From Roseibium limicola (GTDB taxonomy: Bacteria > Pseudomonadota > Alphaproteobacteria > Rhizobiales > Stappiaceae), in contig NZ_JAFLNF010000002.1 of NCBI RefSeq assembly GCF_017313085.1, positions 62,001 through 126,000 of the forward strand: a stretch of DNA of 64,000 nt. The letters are read 5' to 3'. Positions 18,355 through 27,706 of the stretch are shown here, piece by piece. The notes beneath the pieces were generated by a model. It did no database searches, was not told where the DNA came from, and worked only from the letters and a program-made list of their open reading frames with translations. Positions within the stretch are counted from its first letter, which is position 1. The number at the start of each line of letters is the position of its first letter. Made by a program: the position numbers and the translations under genes.

Positions 18355-19494
18355 TTAGTCGTCGACCTCTGTCGTTACAATCTCGATGAGGGCGGAGAAC
18401 ATGGAAATGCCGTTTTTGAGGATCTCGTCCGGAAAGTCATAATCAGGATTGTGCAGGTCAGGCTGCGCTTCGCCCGCGCCCAGCCCGAACATAGCACCGC
18501 CGTACCGCTTGGTGATCTCGCCAAAATCTTCGCCCCAGCGAAACGGCTGATCAATCGCGACAAAGGCATGCCCCGTCATCTCGGTTGCCTGCCGGATCAT
18601 GTCGAAGCCGATTTGTCCATTTGTGGTCGCCGCGAACTCTTCGCGGATATCGAACGACACAGTCAAGCCATCGGCCTCAGCCAGTTCCGTCGCACAGGCC
18701 ATAAGCTCTTGCCACATCTCCTCAACAACCGCGCCCAACTCGGCACGCAGCGTGAAATGCGCTTCGCCCTGTCCGGGACAAATGCCTGATGCCTGAACAC
18801 CCACCTGGGAATAGACCGGAACAACAAGAGCGTAAGCATCCGGGCGATCATACTTCGCCTGAATCTCGCGGGCCTTCAGCGTCAGTTGCGCCAGGGCAAA
18901 CGACGGACTGAAGCCGGTTTCCGGCTGGGCGCTATGGGCTTCCTTGCCCGCCATTTTAATGCCGGCATATTTGACCTCTGAAGCGAAGGTTCCCGTCTTG
19001 CAAATCACAGCACCTGCGGAAAACCCCGGTAGATTGTGCAGGGCGAAGGCATGGTCCGGCTGAATTTTCTCAAAATTTTCATGCTGGCAGCAAGAGCGCG
19101 CACCACTGCCTGTTTCTTCATCCGGCTGAAAAAGCAGAACCACACGGCCCTTTTGCGGCCTGTCTGCAAGCGTCTGCGCCACCCCGGCAAGGATCGTCAT
19201 GTGTCCGTCGTGGCCGCACTTGTGTCCAACCCCGTCATGAAGCGAGCGATAGGCAATATCATCGTTGATTTCATGGATCGGAAGCGCATCAAGCTCACAA
19301 CGGATCAGCACCGTTTTGCCAGGCGCCTTGCCCTCGTAGATCGCAGCAAAGCCAGCGCCACCAAGCTGAACAAACGCATCCGGCTTGGCGTGATCTTCCA
19401 GGAAACGCCACATATGTTTCGCGGTTTCCATCTCCTGGCGAGACACTTCAGGATGGGCATGCAGCCAATGACGCAGGCTGATCAATTGATCCAT
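18355..19494 (-). CDS. M20-family amidohydrolase (hippurate hydrolase-like)
   Basis: A 379-residue zinc amidohydrolase that would cleave an N-acyl amino acid or similar amide. The metal site is visible in GHKCGHDGHMTILAG (about residues 87-101) and QPDEETGSGA (about 120-130); the dimerisation domain sits in the middle (KMAGKEAHSAQPETG). Start 19494 (MDQLISLRHWLHAHPE) is the usual family beginning. It follows the aminotransferase gene by 98 bp in the same direction. In this context it may release an amino compound that the aminotransferase then uses; an N-acetyl-diaminobutyrate-type substrate is one possibility, not shown by sequence. Confidence 0.87.
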   Translation of the reverse strand: MDQLISLRHWLHAHPEVSRQEMETAKHMWRFLEDHAKPDAFVQLGGAGFAAIYEGKAPGKTVLIRCELDALPIHEINDDIAYRSLHDGVGHKCGHDGHMTILAGVAQTLADRPQKGRVVLLFQPDEETGSGARSCCQHENFEKIQPDHAFALHNLPGFSAGAVICKTGTFASEVKYAGIKMAGKEAHSAQPETGFSPSFALAQLTLKAREIQAKYDRPDAYALVVPVYSQVGVQASGICPGQGEAHFTLRAELGAVVEEMWQELMACATELAEADGLTVSFDIREEFAATTNGQIGFDMIRQATEMTGHAFVAIDQPFRWGEDFGEITKRYGGAMFGLGAGEAQPDLHNPDYDFPDEILKNGISMFSALIEIVTTEVDD

Positions 19495-19592
19495 GTTGAT
19501 GTTCAACGATTTGCCTTTTCTCTCAAGCAAGCGCCGCACGGACCATGCCCGCGCGGCCTGTGTTCAATCCCGGTGTGTTACCCCAAGGCGCT

Positions 19593-20963
19593 TCAGCCCA
19601 GGGTTTCACGCACCACGGCTTCTGTGGTCGTGATAATGATATCGGCCTCATCCTTGGTCAGGCAGAACGGCGGAGCAAACCCAAGGATATCGCCCTGTGG
19701 CATGGCCCGAGCAATGACCCCCTTGGCAGCCATGGCTGCCGAAATCTTGGCGCCCACACCAGCGGAAGCATCAAAGAACTTGCGGCCATCCTTCTCCTCG
19801 ACGAACTCGATCGCCGCTAGCATGCCGACGCCGCGAATATCCCCGACGTTCGGATGATCCGCAAGACGCTCACGGAAGCCAGCCCGCAGATAATCCCCTG
19901 TGACCGTATTGTTTTCGATCAGGTTCAGGTCATCCAGCAGCTTCAGGTTTGCCACCCCGGCCGCCGCCCCGATCGGGTGTGCAGAATAGGTCCAGCCATG
20001 ACCGATCGGACCGAACTCGTCAGTGCCGTCTTCCAGAACCTTCCAGACCTTGGCCGACACAATGGAGCCGGACAGCGGTGCATAGGCGGATGTCAGCCCC
20101 TTGGCGATGGTGATGATATCCGGCTCCATGCCGTAGTGAGACGAGCCCATCATGGATCCGGTCCGGCCGAAGCCCGTCACGACTTCGTCGGCAATCAGCA
20201 GGATGTCGTGCTTCTTCAAGACCGCTTGAATGGCGGCCCAATAGCCTTCCGGCGGCGGCACGATGCCGCCCGTGCCCAGAACCGGTTCGCCGATAAAGGC
20301 TGCAATGGTGTCCGGCCCTTCTTTTTGAATAAGCTCTTCCAGCTTCTGCGCGCAATGATCGGTGAAGTCAGCCTCCGACATGTCCAGATCATCGCGGCGG
20401 AAATAATACGGCGCCTCGGTGTGAATGACCTGATCCAGCGGCAGATCGAACTTCTTGTGGAACAGTTCCAGTCCTGTCAGCGAGCCGGTAACCAGGCCCG
20501 AACCATGATAGCCGCGCCAGCGCGAGATGATCTTCTTCTTCTGCGGGCGCCCCAGAATGTTGTTGTAGTACCAGACCAGCTTGACGTTGGTTTCATTGGC
20601 ATCAGAACCTCCCAGGCCAAAATAGACCTTGGACATATGGGCCGGTGCACGGTCCATCACCATCTTTGCCAGGGTGATGGAAGCTTCGGTGCCATGGCCA
20701 ACATAGGAGTGATAATAGGCCAGCTCATGCGCCTGGGCAGAGATCGCTTCGGCAATTTCGGTACGGCCATAGCCGACGTTCACGCAGTAGAGCCCGGCAA
20801 ACGCGTCCAGAAGCTTCTTGCCATCACGGTCTTCGATATAGACCCCCTGGGCACCAGAGATCACACGGCTTGGCGTTTCACCGCGTGCATGCTTTGCCAG
20901 ATGTGTGGAGGGGTGGAAAAAGTTCTCGCGGTCCCATTGGCTCATTTGATCGTTGTGCAGCAT
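19593..20963 (-). CDS. Class III (omega) aminotransferase
   Basis: A 456-residue PLP enzyme. The PLP region reads LLIADEVVTGFGRTGSMMG with the catalytic lysine in TIAKGLTSAYAPLSG; substrate-side motifs include YFGLGGSDANETNVKLV and GYHGSGLVTGSLTG. It belongs to the group acting on terminal amino groups (putrescine, GABA, diaminobutyrate, taurine, beta-alanine). Start 20963 (MLHNDQM) is chosen, 8 bp after the dehydrogenase stop; 20945 (MSQWDREN) is an alternative. The order Lrp, dehydrogenase, aminotransferase matches the asnC-ssd-atf part of known ectoine operons, so DoeD-like diaminobutyrate transamination is a candidate role. Confidence 0.88.
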   Translation of the reverse strand: MLHNDQMSQWDRENFFHPSTHLAKHARGETPSRVISGAQGVYIEDRDGKKLLDAFAGLYCVNVGYGRTEIAEAISAQAHELAYYHSYVGHGTEASITLAKMVMDRAPAHMSKVYFGLGGSDANETNVKLVWYYNNILGRPQKKKIISRWRGYHGSGLVTGSLTGLELFHKKFDLPLDQVIHTEAPYYFRRDDLDMSEADFTDHCAQKLEELIQKEGPDTIAAFIGEPVLGTGGIVPPPEGYWAAIQAVLKKHDILLIADEVVTGFGRTGSMMGSSHYGMEPDIITIAKGLTSAYAPLSGSIVSAKVWKVLEDGTDEFGPIGHGWTYSAHPIGAAAGVANLKLLDDLNLIENNTVTGDYLRAGFRERLADHPNVGDIRGVGMLAAIEFVEEKDGRKFFDASAGVGAKISAAMAAKGVIARAMPQGDILGFAPPFCLTKDEADIIITTTEAVVRETLG

Positions 20964-20971
20964 ATTTTTGC

Positions 20972-22444
20972 TCAGCTCCAGTCTCGGCAAACGTATTTGA
21001 TTTCGGTGAATTCTTCGAGGCCATGGCGCGCACCTTCACGCCCAAGGCCTGATTGTTTGACGCCCCCGAACGGAATGGGAGGGCCGGTAACAGATGTGCG
21101 GTTGATCGCGACCATGCCGAACTCGAGCGCCCGCGACATCCGGTAGATGCGTTTTGGGTTTTGGGTGTGGACATAGGCAACCAGCCCGTATTCGGTGTCA
21201 TTGGCACGGCGAACGACTTCGTCTTCGCTGTCGAACGGCGTCAAGGCAGCCACCGGACCAAAGGTCTCTTCACGCATGATGTCAGCTGAATCCGGCACAT
21301 CCACGAGCACAGTCGGCTCAAAGAACAAGGAGCCGGCCGAATGACGCTTGCCGCCCAGGGCAAGGCGCGCGCCCTTGGACATTGCATCGGAAACTTGCGC
21401 TTCCTGTTTCTGTACCAGCCGCTCATGCATCAGCGGGCCGATGTCCGGATCGTCCTTGCCGGCATCGACCGTCAGCACGCAGGCAGCCTTGATGAAGCGC
21501 TTGCAGAATTCGCTGTAGATCTCGCGGGCAATGAACATCCGGTTGGCGCCCAGGCAATCCTGACCACTGGTGGCGAATTTAGCCGCTATCGCCTCGGAGA
21601 CGGCACGGTCCAGATCGGCATCCGCAAAGACGATAAACGGCGCGTGGCCGCCCAGCTCCAGCACGAGCCGCTTAACGGTGCCGGCGCATTGGCGGTAGAG
21701 CAAACGCCCGACCTCGGTTGAGCCTGTAAACGACAACGCCCGCACGCGGGTATCAGAACACCAGGGCGTCACCACCGTTTTGGCATCACCTGGCAGCACG
21801 TTGAACACACCCGCCGGCACTCCGGCCTCATGCGCCAGCTGCGCCAGAGCCAGCGCCGATAGCGGTGTCTCCTGGGAGGGATGGGCGACAATCGTGCAGC
21901 CTGCAGCCAAGGCCGCAGCCGCCTTGCGCGTCACCATCGCGGAGGGAAAGTTCCAAGGAGTGATCAAAGCCACGACGCCAATTGGCTCTCGCCAAAGCTC
22001 GACTTCGGCGTCTTTCATGTGGCTGGTGATGCCCTCCACATTGGCGCGTTTGGCCTCTTCGGCGTAAAACTCGACAAAGCTGGCGGCATAATCAATTTCG
22101 CCCCGCGCCTCAGAGATCGGCTTGCCTTGTTCTGCCACCATGATCTGGACGAGCTGTTCACGACTTTCGACAATTTTTGCGTGCCATTGCTTCAGGACAA
22201 GGCTGCGGTCCTGAGGCAGGAGAGCGGCCCACGCTCCGAAGGCGTTCCACGCCGCGGCGACGGCCTCTTCGGCCATGTTCGCGTCCATTGCGTCGACCGT
22301 AGCGATTGCTTCGCCCGTCGCCGGATCTGTTACTGCAAAGCTGGGTTCGGCTTGTCGCCAAGTGCCATCGATATAGCCCCCGGATTTGACCAAAGGCAGC
22401 TGCTTCAGCGGCACTGTCTGTTCGTCGTTCTTCGTGGCCAACAT
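20972..22444 (-). CDS. NAD(P)-dependent succinate-/aspartate-semialdehyde dehydrogenase (GabD/DoeC-like)
   Basis: A 490-residue aldehyde dehydrogenase. The catalytic glutamate lies in VLELGGHAPFIVF and the nucleophilic cysteine in SGQDCLGANRMFI; NAD-binding and structural motifs such as ITPWNFPSAMVTRK, SFTGSTEVGRLL and EETFGPVAALTPF are intact. ATG 22444 follows GGAGGGC. Best described as the succinate-semialdehyde dehydrogenase family, but with an aminotransferase 8 bp downstream it oxidises the semialdehyde made by that enzyme, which could be succinate or aspartate semialdehyde. Confidence 0.9.
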   Translation of the reverse strand: MLATKNDEQTVPLKQLPLVKSGGYIDGTWRQAEPSFAVTDPATGEAIATVDAMDANMAEEAVAAAWNAFGAWAALLPQDRSLVLKQWHAKIVESREQLVQIMVAEQGKPISEARGEIDYAASFVEFYAEEAKRANVEGITSHMKDAEVELWREPIGVVALITPWNFPSAMVTRKAAAALAAGCTIVAHPSQETPLSALALAQLAHEAGVPAGVFNVLPGDAKTVVTPWCSDTRVRALSFTGSTEVGRLLYRQCAGTVKRLVLELGGHAPFIVFADADLDRAVSEAIAAKFATSGQDCLGANRMFIAREIYSEFCKRFIKAACVLTVDAGKDDPDIGPLMHERLVQKQEAQVSDAMSKGARLALGGKRHSAGSLFFEPTVLVDVPDSADIMREETFGPVAALTPFDSEDEVVRRANDTEYGLVAYVHTQNPKRIYRMSRALEFGMVAINRTSVTGPPIPFGGVKQSGLGREGARHGLEEFTEIKYVCRDWS

Positions 22445-22548
22445 CAGATGCCCTCCATTGGAGGGACTTTAGGAGTTTACAATAGAAGATGGAGCCGAAG
22501 CTCTCTGCAAAGCCAGAAGAAAATTCTGACGAATGGCTTAAAAGCAGC

Positions 22549-23034
22549 TCATTCGTCTGCGTCGATTGAAAACAGGTGCAACGGCGGACCTGAACGGCGA
22601 ACCGTTTTGGTGACGACATAGGAATAGTAGCGAGCGATATCGCCAGAGGATTCCAGCACAGATTCAATCAGGTCCTGATAGGCCTCGATGTTGGGTGCAA
22701 CAACCTGGATCAGATAGTCATAGCCACCTCCGATGGCCCAGCATCCAGTGATCTCTGGATGTTCACCAACGGTCCGCTCAAAAGATTGAAAACGCGCAGC
22801 CGCATGGGAATCCAGCTCAATTGTGACGAAAACCGTCACTGCACCCGGCAGCTTGCGCAGATTGATTTCAGCCCGGTAGCCTGAAATCAATCCGGATTGT
22901 TCCAGGCGTCGTAGCCGCTCCCAGCAAGGCGACGGCGACAGCCCGACCTTTTCCGCAAGGGCAGCTTTGGTAATCCGTCCGTTATCGGACAGAACGCGGA
23001 GTATCCGAAAATCAATGCGATCTAACTTGAGCAT
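22549..23034 (-). CDS. Lrp/AsnC-family transcriptional regulator
   Basis: A 161-residue regulator: helix-turn-helix at about residues 3-60 (LDRIDFRILRVLSDNGRITK, VGLSPSPCWERLRRLEQSGL) and a RAM ligand domain after it (GCWAIGGGYDYLIQVVAPN). Start 23034 (MLKLDRID) is the family-typical start. It lies upstream of, and in line with, the dehydrogenase/aminotransferase genes and likely regulates them in response to an amino-acid-like effector. In ectoine degradation operons the equivalent regulator is DoeX/AsnC. Confidence 0.92.
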   Translation of the reverse strand: MLKLDRIDFRILRVLSDNGRITKAALAEKVGLSPSPCWERLRRLEQSGLISGYRAEINLRKLPGAVTVFVTIELDSHAAARFQSFERTVGEHPEITGCWAIGGGYDYLIQVVAPNIEAYQDLIESVLESSGDIARYYSYVVTKTVRRSGPPLHLFSIDADE

Positions 23035-23118
23035 CTCGCTTCTATATCGGTGCACCCAAACGGGTTCAACTCATGAGACTAACCGCAGTCACCCAGACCC
23101 AAGCCCGATTGAGCCCAA

Positions 23119-23151
23119 GAAAGCCCGTCGAATTTCTTCGAGGGGGCTTTT
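23119..23151 (-). terminator. Candidate intrinsic terminator downstream of the YdcZ-like pair
   Basis: An inverted repeat AAAGCCC-g-TCGAA (23120-23132), loop TTTC, TTCGA-gg-GGGCTTT (23137-23150). Read on the minus strand it lies 100 bp past the stop of the second YdcZ-like gene and before the Lrp gene, where a terminator is expected. The T-run after the stem is short (TTTCTT), so strength is uncertain; it could act in both directions. Confidence 0.45.
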
Positions 23152-23252
23152 GCCCCAAGTCGCGCAAACACCCTACGACCCATAGCGTTAAAATCGAGAC
23201 GGGGAAAACCCGCCTGAGGTCGCCGGGCAAATGCCAAGCCTGTGAGATACCT

Positions 23253-23732
23253 CTAGGACTTATCGATTTTCTGGTTTGCGAGCTCACGCTTGCGATTTCC
23301 GATGTAAATCAGCGCAATGGCTGCAAGAAGCAGGAAGATGGCGCCCCAGCGTTGCCCATCAAGCGGATACGCCTGATTGCCCAGCCAAGCGAAATTGTCG
23401 ATCAGCAGGCCCATGGTCAGTTGTCCTGCCACGACAGCGACAGTCGCTGCGGCAATGCCAATGAGCGGCACCGAAAAAACCATCGCGACAATGTAGAACA
23501 CACCAAAGAACGCGCCCGTGAGTTGCCAGCGCGGCGCTTCCAGCAGGCTCGTTTCCTGCGGAACCTGGACAAACAGAACCAGCAAAACGCTGATCAAAGC
23601 CCCCAGCACGAATGTCAACCAGGCCGTCGCCAGAGTGCCAACCGCCGAACCGAGACGACCGTTGATGCAAGATTGCACGGCCAGCGTGACGCCCCCGATA
23701 AGGGCGAGGGGGATGAGAATGAAGCTAAGCAT
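23253..23732 (-). CDS. YdcZ-like (DUF606) DMT-superfamily membrane protein, second of a pair
   Basis: A 159-residue membrane protein with about five hydrophobic helices (LIPLALIGGVTLAVQSCING, LTFVLGALISVLLVLFVQV, FGVFYIVAMVFSVPLIGIAA). The pattern NGRLGSAVGT near residues 25-34 and AGQLTMGLLIDNF near 120 are typical of this half-size transporter family. It starts 7 bp after the upstream paralogue ends; the two probably form a heterodimeric exporter or importer. Substrate unknown. The divergent LysR gene at 24255 may control them. Confidence 0.8.
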   Translation of the reverse strand: MLSFILIPLALIGGVTLAVQSCINGRLGSAVGTLATAWLTFVLGALISVLLVLFVQVPQETSLLEAPRWQLTGAFFGVFYIVAMVFSVPLIGIAAATVAVVAGQLTMGLLIDNFAWLGNQAYPLDGQRWGAIFLLLAAIALIYIGNRKRELANQKIDKS

Positions 23733-23739
23733 TTTGACC

Positions 23740-24171
23740 TCAACGCGTAAGAATGAGAGCAGCTGCGATCAACGCAAGGGCACCGAGGCGATACAGGTCG
23801 ACCCGTTGCCGCGGCACACCGAAGGCACCAAAGTGGTCCAGCGCCAACCCTGACGCAACTTGCCCAAAAAGGATCGCCACCATGGTGGTGCCGACCCCTA
23901 TGAGCGGTGTCACAGTGGTGATGATAACGACGTAGACGGGCCCGAGGACACCACCTGTAAGCATCCAGCGCGGTTGGGCGAACATCTCCGGCAAGGCACG
24001 ATGCCGTGCAAAAACAAGGGCCAACGACAAAAGCAGGCTTCCGACAAGGAAGATGCAAAGCGTTGCCGACATATGTCCAACGTTCTCGCCCAAGGGCCCG
24101 AGCAGTCCCGCTTCGACCGACAGGCCCATACCTGCGACGAAGACGACGAGAAGTGTAAGAATTTGGGTCAC
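23740..24171 (-). CDS. YdcZ-like (DUF606) DMT-superfamily membrane protein, first of a pair
   Basis: A 143-residue membrane protein related to its downstream neighbour: LLVVFVAGMGLSVEAGLLGP, HMSATLCIFLVGSLLLSLAL, GPVYVVIITTVTPLIGVGTT and FGQVASGLALDHFGAFG mirror the same helix order, including the G-Q-x-x-x-G-L-x-x-D motif. Two half-size genes in tandem are usual for this family. Start 24171 is divergent from the LysR gene by 83 bp. Confidence 0.8.
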   Translation of the reverse strand: MTQILTLLVVFVAGMGLSVEAGLLGPLGENVGHMSATLCIFLVGSLLLSLALVFARHRALPEMFAQPRWMLTGGVLGPVYVVIITTVTPLIGVGTTMVAILFGQVASGLALDHFGAFGVPRQRVDLYRLGALALIAAALILTR

Positions 24172-24254
24172 GATGCCTCCTTTGGCTTCTCGCCAGAGCT
24201 AGAGACATGTGCGATGGACAACAATCTGCGATCTAAGGTAATATCATTTGCAAT

Positions 24255-25196
24255 ATGAGCAATAATCTTAATCTGAATGGACTTCGTCTTTTCGTTGAGG
24301 TCGCCGCGCATGGCAGCTTTAGCGAGGTCGCCCGTCGGCGTGGCTTGCCCGTTTCTTCTGTGTCGCGGCACATCAGCGCTTTGGAACAGAGCCTGGGACA
24401 GAAACTACTGGTACGAAACACACGCTCGCTGCGATTAACCGACCATGGCCACGGATATTACCAGGCCGTGCGCGATGTTCTGAGTACTCTGGATCTGGCG
24501 TCAGAGCAGGTTCGCGGCAGTGCAAGCGAACCGCGTGGCGTCTTGCGCATCAACGCTCCCCTGGCGTTTGGGCGCCGCCATATCGCGCCGCATCTAGCGC
24601 TCTTTCAGGCGCGTTTTAATGCGCTTGAAGTGGAGCTGACGCTCACCGATGCATTGATCGACCCTATCGCGGACGGGGCGGACGTCATCGTGCGCATCGG
24701 AAGCCTGAAGGATTCCACGCTGCTCCGGCGAAAGCTCGCAGATCAGAGTTTCGTCGTGGCAGCGGCACCTGCCTATCTCGAACGGCATGGAGTGCCTGTC
24801 AAACCGGATGATCTCAGCAAGCACAATTGCCTGATTTACAGAGGCCACAATGGCGAAATGCCATGGCGTTTGCGACAGGGGGAGGAGCAAGTGCCTTCTC
24901 TGTCTGTGAACGGAGACCTGCGCAGCAATGATGCCGAGAGCCTCATTGCCGCTGCTCTTGCGGCTCAGGGCATCGTGCTTTTTCCGACCTGGCTTCTGCA
25001 TGAGCATCTCGCCTATGGGTATTTGCAACCAATCCTGACTGATTGGCTTGCTGGCTCGGAACAGACAGATGGCGCCATCCACCTGCTTTACCCGGAAAAC
25101 CGGATGCTCTCTTCCAAAGTCAGTGCCTTTCTGGATTTCCTGGGCGAAACCGTCGGCCGTCCAGCCTACTGGGACCGACCAGTTTCACTAACCTGA
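24255..25196 (+). CDS. LysR-family transcriptional regulator
   Basis: A 313-residue LysR-type protein of the CrgA-like branch: helix-turn-helix residues about 6-65 (GLRLFVEVAAHGSFSEVARR, LPVSSVSRHISALEQSLGQK), then an effector domain starting GVLRINAPLAFGRRHIAP. Divergent from the YdcZ-like pair, which it most likely regulates. The dehydratase/racemase gene downstream is 221 bp away and a second possible target. Confidence 0.9.
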   Translation: MSNNLNLNGLRLFVEVAAHGSFSEVARRRGLPVSSVSRHISALEQSLGQKLLVRNTRSLRLTDHGHGYYQAVRDVLSTLDLASEQVRGSASEPRGVLRINAPLAFGRRHIAPHLALFQARFNALEVELTLTDALIDPIADGADVIVRIGSLKDSTLLRRKLADQSFVVAAAPAYLERHGVPVKPDDLSKHNCLIYRGHNGEMPWRLRQGEEQVPSLSVNGDLRSNDAESLIAAALAAQGIVLFPTWLLHEHLAYGYLQPILTDWLAGSEQTDGAIHLLYPENRMLSSKVSAFLDFLGETVGRPAYWDRPVSLT

Positions 25197-25417
25197 CAGC
25201 GCCTTTTCGTCTGCAGGTTCAGCAAGAAAAATATCCATAAATTCAGAGAATTTTGACGGGCGAGCCATTCAACGATGGCAGGGATTGGTCTGTTAAAATT
25301 GCCAAAATGGATATATCGACCAAACCATTTTCTTTCTAGCACTTGATGAAATTGCACCGGAGATTGAGGTGCTCTGCGACACTGCGAAAAGACAGAAATT
25401 CTTCGAAAGGGCCGAAA

Positions 25418-26614
25418 ATGCAAGTGCTGGACCGCGTCGAACTCTACTTGGTAAAAACGCCCTTGCCAGCACCGCATAGGCCCTCATGGATCCCCGGAAC
25501 GGTCCGAACCCAGGTCTCGATGTGCATTGTTCGGTTCATCACCAATGACGGTATCGAGGGATGGAGTGGTTTTCCTGCGGCGGGTCGCGAGCGCGCCGGG
25601 CTTGGAGACCTTCTCGCCAGCCTTTTTCTTGGTCAGGACACTTCAGACATCGAAAGCCTGTCAGAGCGTATCCAGATCATGGCTGCAGGAGGCAACTTCA
25701 ACTGGTGGCTCGAGCCAGCCTTTTGGGACATCAAGGCCAAGAGCGCCGGTCTGCCACTCTACAAACTTCTTGGCGGATCCCACGACCGTATCAAGCTCTA
25801 TGCCTCCTCAGGAGAACTTCGAGCCCCTGAGGCACGGCGCGATGAGGCGGAAGCGCGGCTCGCTGAAGGCTTTGACACGCTGAAAATCCGGGTCCATGAC
25901 TTTGATGAATCCATGGATATCGAACATATTTCCGACGTTGCGACCTATATGCAGGGAAGGATGAAGATCTCGGTTGATTGCAACCAGGCCTTCCGGTTGA
26001 CCCAGAACGGTGACGCGCCGCTGTGGTCGCTTGAGCGGGCCAAACGCTTTGTCGATGCGGCAGCCGATGTCGGGCTTGCCTGGGTGGAAGAGCCGTTGTT
26101 CGGCGAATGGCATGAGGAAATTGCCAGACTCACAACTTACGCGCGCGTTCCCGTCGCCGGTGGCGAACTTCATGTCATGGGCCACCGCGAGCTGGAGCGG
26201 ATGTTGAAGATGGGCTGCTACAACATCTATCAGCCGGACGCGATGTGGGCAGGGGGTGTTTCACAAAGCCTCAAGGTCGCCGCGCTCTGCCGCGAGCAGG
26301 GACTGAAGTTCACGCCGCATTGTTGGTCAAACGGCTTTGGCTTCATCGTCAACGCGCATGTCTTTGCCGCCAGCGGCTTTGCCGGAGAGGCGCTGTTTGA
26401 ATATCCGGTCTCACCGCCCGGCTGGATCCCGGAAGCGCGCGACATAATTTTCACACATCCCTTCCTGCACGACAATGGCTGGTTCAACCTGCCACAGACA
26501 TCTGGACTGGGTTTCGAGATTGATTTGCAGAACCTTGAAAAATACGGACGCTGCTTCTTCAAGGCCAGCCGCAAAAGCGTTCACTGGATGCCAGAAGCGA
26601 TTGCTGATTTTTGA
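25418..26614 (+). CDS. Mandelate racemase/muconate lactonizing enzyme (enolase superfamily) protein
   Basis: A 398-residue enolase-superfamily enzyme that abstracts a proton alpha to a carboxylate. Metal ligands appear in order: Asp in ISVDCNQAF, Glu in AWVEEPLF and Glu in VAGGELHVM; the acid/base candidates are lysine in LKIRVHDF and histidine in TPHCWSNGFG, with QPDAMWAGGVSQ preceding the histidine. The C-terminal His points to the mandelate-racemase group, many members of which are acid-sugar dehydratases; exact substrate unreadable. ATG 25418 follows GAAAGGGCCG. No transporter is linked, which limits inference. Confidence 0.85.
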   Translation: MQVLDRVELYLVKTPLPAPHRPSWIPGTVRTQVSMCIVRFITNDGIEGWSGFPAAGRERAGLGDLLASLFLGQDTSDIESLSERIQIMAAGGNFNWWLEPAFWDIKAKSAGLPLYKLLGGSHDRIKLYASSGELRAPEARRDEAEARLAEGFDTLKIRVHDFDESMDIEHISDVATYMQGRMKISVDCNQAFRLTQNGDAPLWSLERAKRFVDAAADVGLAWVEEPLFGEWHEEIARLTTYARVPVAGGELHVMGHRELERMLKMGCYNIYQPDAMWAGGVSQSLKVAALCREQGLKFTPHCWSNGFGFIVNAHVFAASGFAGEALFEYPVSPPGWIPEARDIIFTHPFLHDNGWFNLPQTSGLGFEIDLQNLEKYGRCFFKASRKSVHWMPEAIADF

Positions 26615-27160
26615 TCGGGCAGAAACACAACTTACCGTGGTGCTGCCCGCCTGCCTGGCTTCGGTGTGGCGGGTTATACGAGAAGTGTAGAAGGAGAAAA
26701 GATACGACAGCGGATCACGTCGCAGCATACTCTGACATGGGGCGCGCTTGCGGAAAATGCCGGGCCGGAGATGCCGACAGAGAATGACCGGACACGGGCA
26801 GAATGATGTCGGAATAAGTCCCGGCCTGTAGGACCGCTTGCGGACCACCAAAATGCCAGACTACACCGCAGAGCCCGTCGTCGCAGCGCGGATAGAAACC
26901 CACTGCCAATTCGTTCCTGGTATGCCGCGCTCTAAAAAAGTATTTCCGAAGCGTAAGATTGCTCAGCCATCTTGTTTCGAAGGTCCCTTCGAAAGACACG
27001 CCTCTCAACGCCTGCCGTGTCCGACTGAGGCTTTTGAAGCGTGTGCCACGCGAAGCTTGCGCGCTGTGCCCTCCGAACTGGTGCGCCACAGCTTTTATCT
27101 GCTTTCACAATATCATCAGACGCAGTAAGCATCCTGATCTTTGAATTTTTGGGACATGTC
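26615..27160 (+). other. Gene-free stretch
   Basis: 546 bp between the enolase-superfamily gene and yaeQ. Short frames exist on both strands but none has a recognisable product, a convincing ribosome site or family-like composition. A perfect 8-bp inverted repeat TTTCGAAG-GTCC-CTTCGAAA sits at 26975-26994, without a T-run, so it is not a clear terminator. Nothing else is seen. Confidence 0.5.
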
Positions 27161-27706
27161 ATGGCGCAAAATGCCGCTATCTATAAAGTCGAGCTTTCAG
27201 TTTCCGATATGGATCGTCATTATTACGACACCCATAAACTGACCGTTGCTAAACATCCTTCAGAGACGGATGAACGGCTGATGGTGCGTATTGTCGCTTT
27301 CGCACTAAATGCCCACGAGCATCTGGAAATGACAAAGGGCCTTTCAACCGATGACGAGCCAGATATTTGGCAGAAAAGCCTGAGCGGTGAACTTGATGTG
27401 TGGGTGGCCCTTGGACTTCCCAGCGAAAAACTGATGCGCCAATCCTGCGGCAAAGCCGACAAGGTTGTCGTCTATCCTTACGGTGGCAGGACGGCCGAGA
27501 TGTGGTGGGACAAGATCAAAAACAGCACCTCCCGTTTTGAAAATCTTCAAGTGACAAGTTTCTCCGAGAAAGACACGACTGAACTGGCAAAACTGGCGAG
27601 CCGCACGATGAAGCTCCAGGTCAATATTCAGGACGGCGAGGTGATGGTCAGCGTCGGTGACAGCATCGTTTACGTTACCCCGTTAAAATGGAAGACTGCC
27701 GCATAA
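27161..27706 (+). CDS. yaeQ: YaeQ family protein
   Basis: A 181-residue protein matching YaeQ in length and motifs: IYKVELSVSDMDRHYYDTHK, HPSETDERLMVRIVAFAL, DDEPDIWQKSLSGELDVWV and KADKVVVYPYGGRTAEMWW. YaeQ has a PD-(D/E)XK-like fold (the E and K fall within DEPDIW and ELDVWVALG-type strands), but a biochemical role is not established. ATG 27161 gives the typical family length; a longer upstream reading is unlikely. It stands alone. Confidence 0.9.
   Translation: MAQNAAIYKVELSVSDMDRHYYDTHKLTVAKHPSETDERLMVRIVAFALNAHEHLEMTKGLSTDDEPDIWQKSLSGELDVWVALGLPSEKLMRQSCGKADKVVVYPYGGRTAEMWWDKIKNSTSRFENLQVTSFSEKDTTELAKLASRTMKLQVNIQDGEVMVSVGDSIVYVTPLKWKTAA

Noticed and set aside
26715..27089. A 124-codon minus-strand frame in the gap before yaeQ
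   Set aside because: No ribosome site, no family resemblance and arginine-rich composition of a chance frame.
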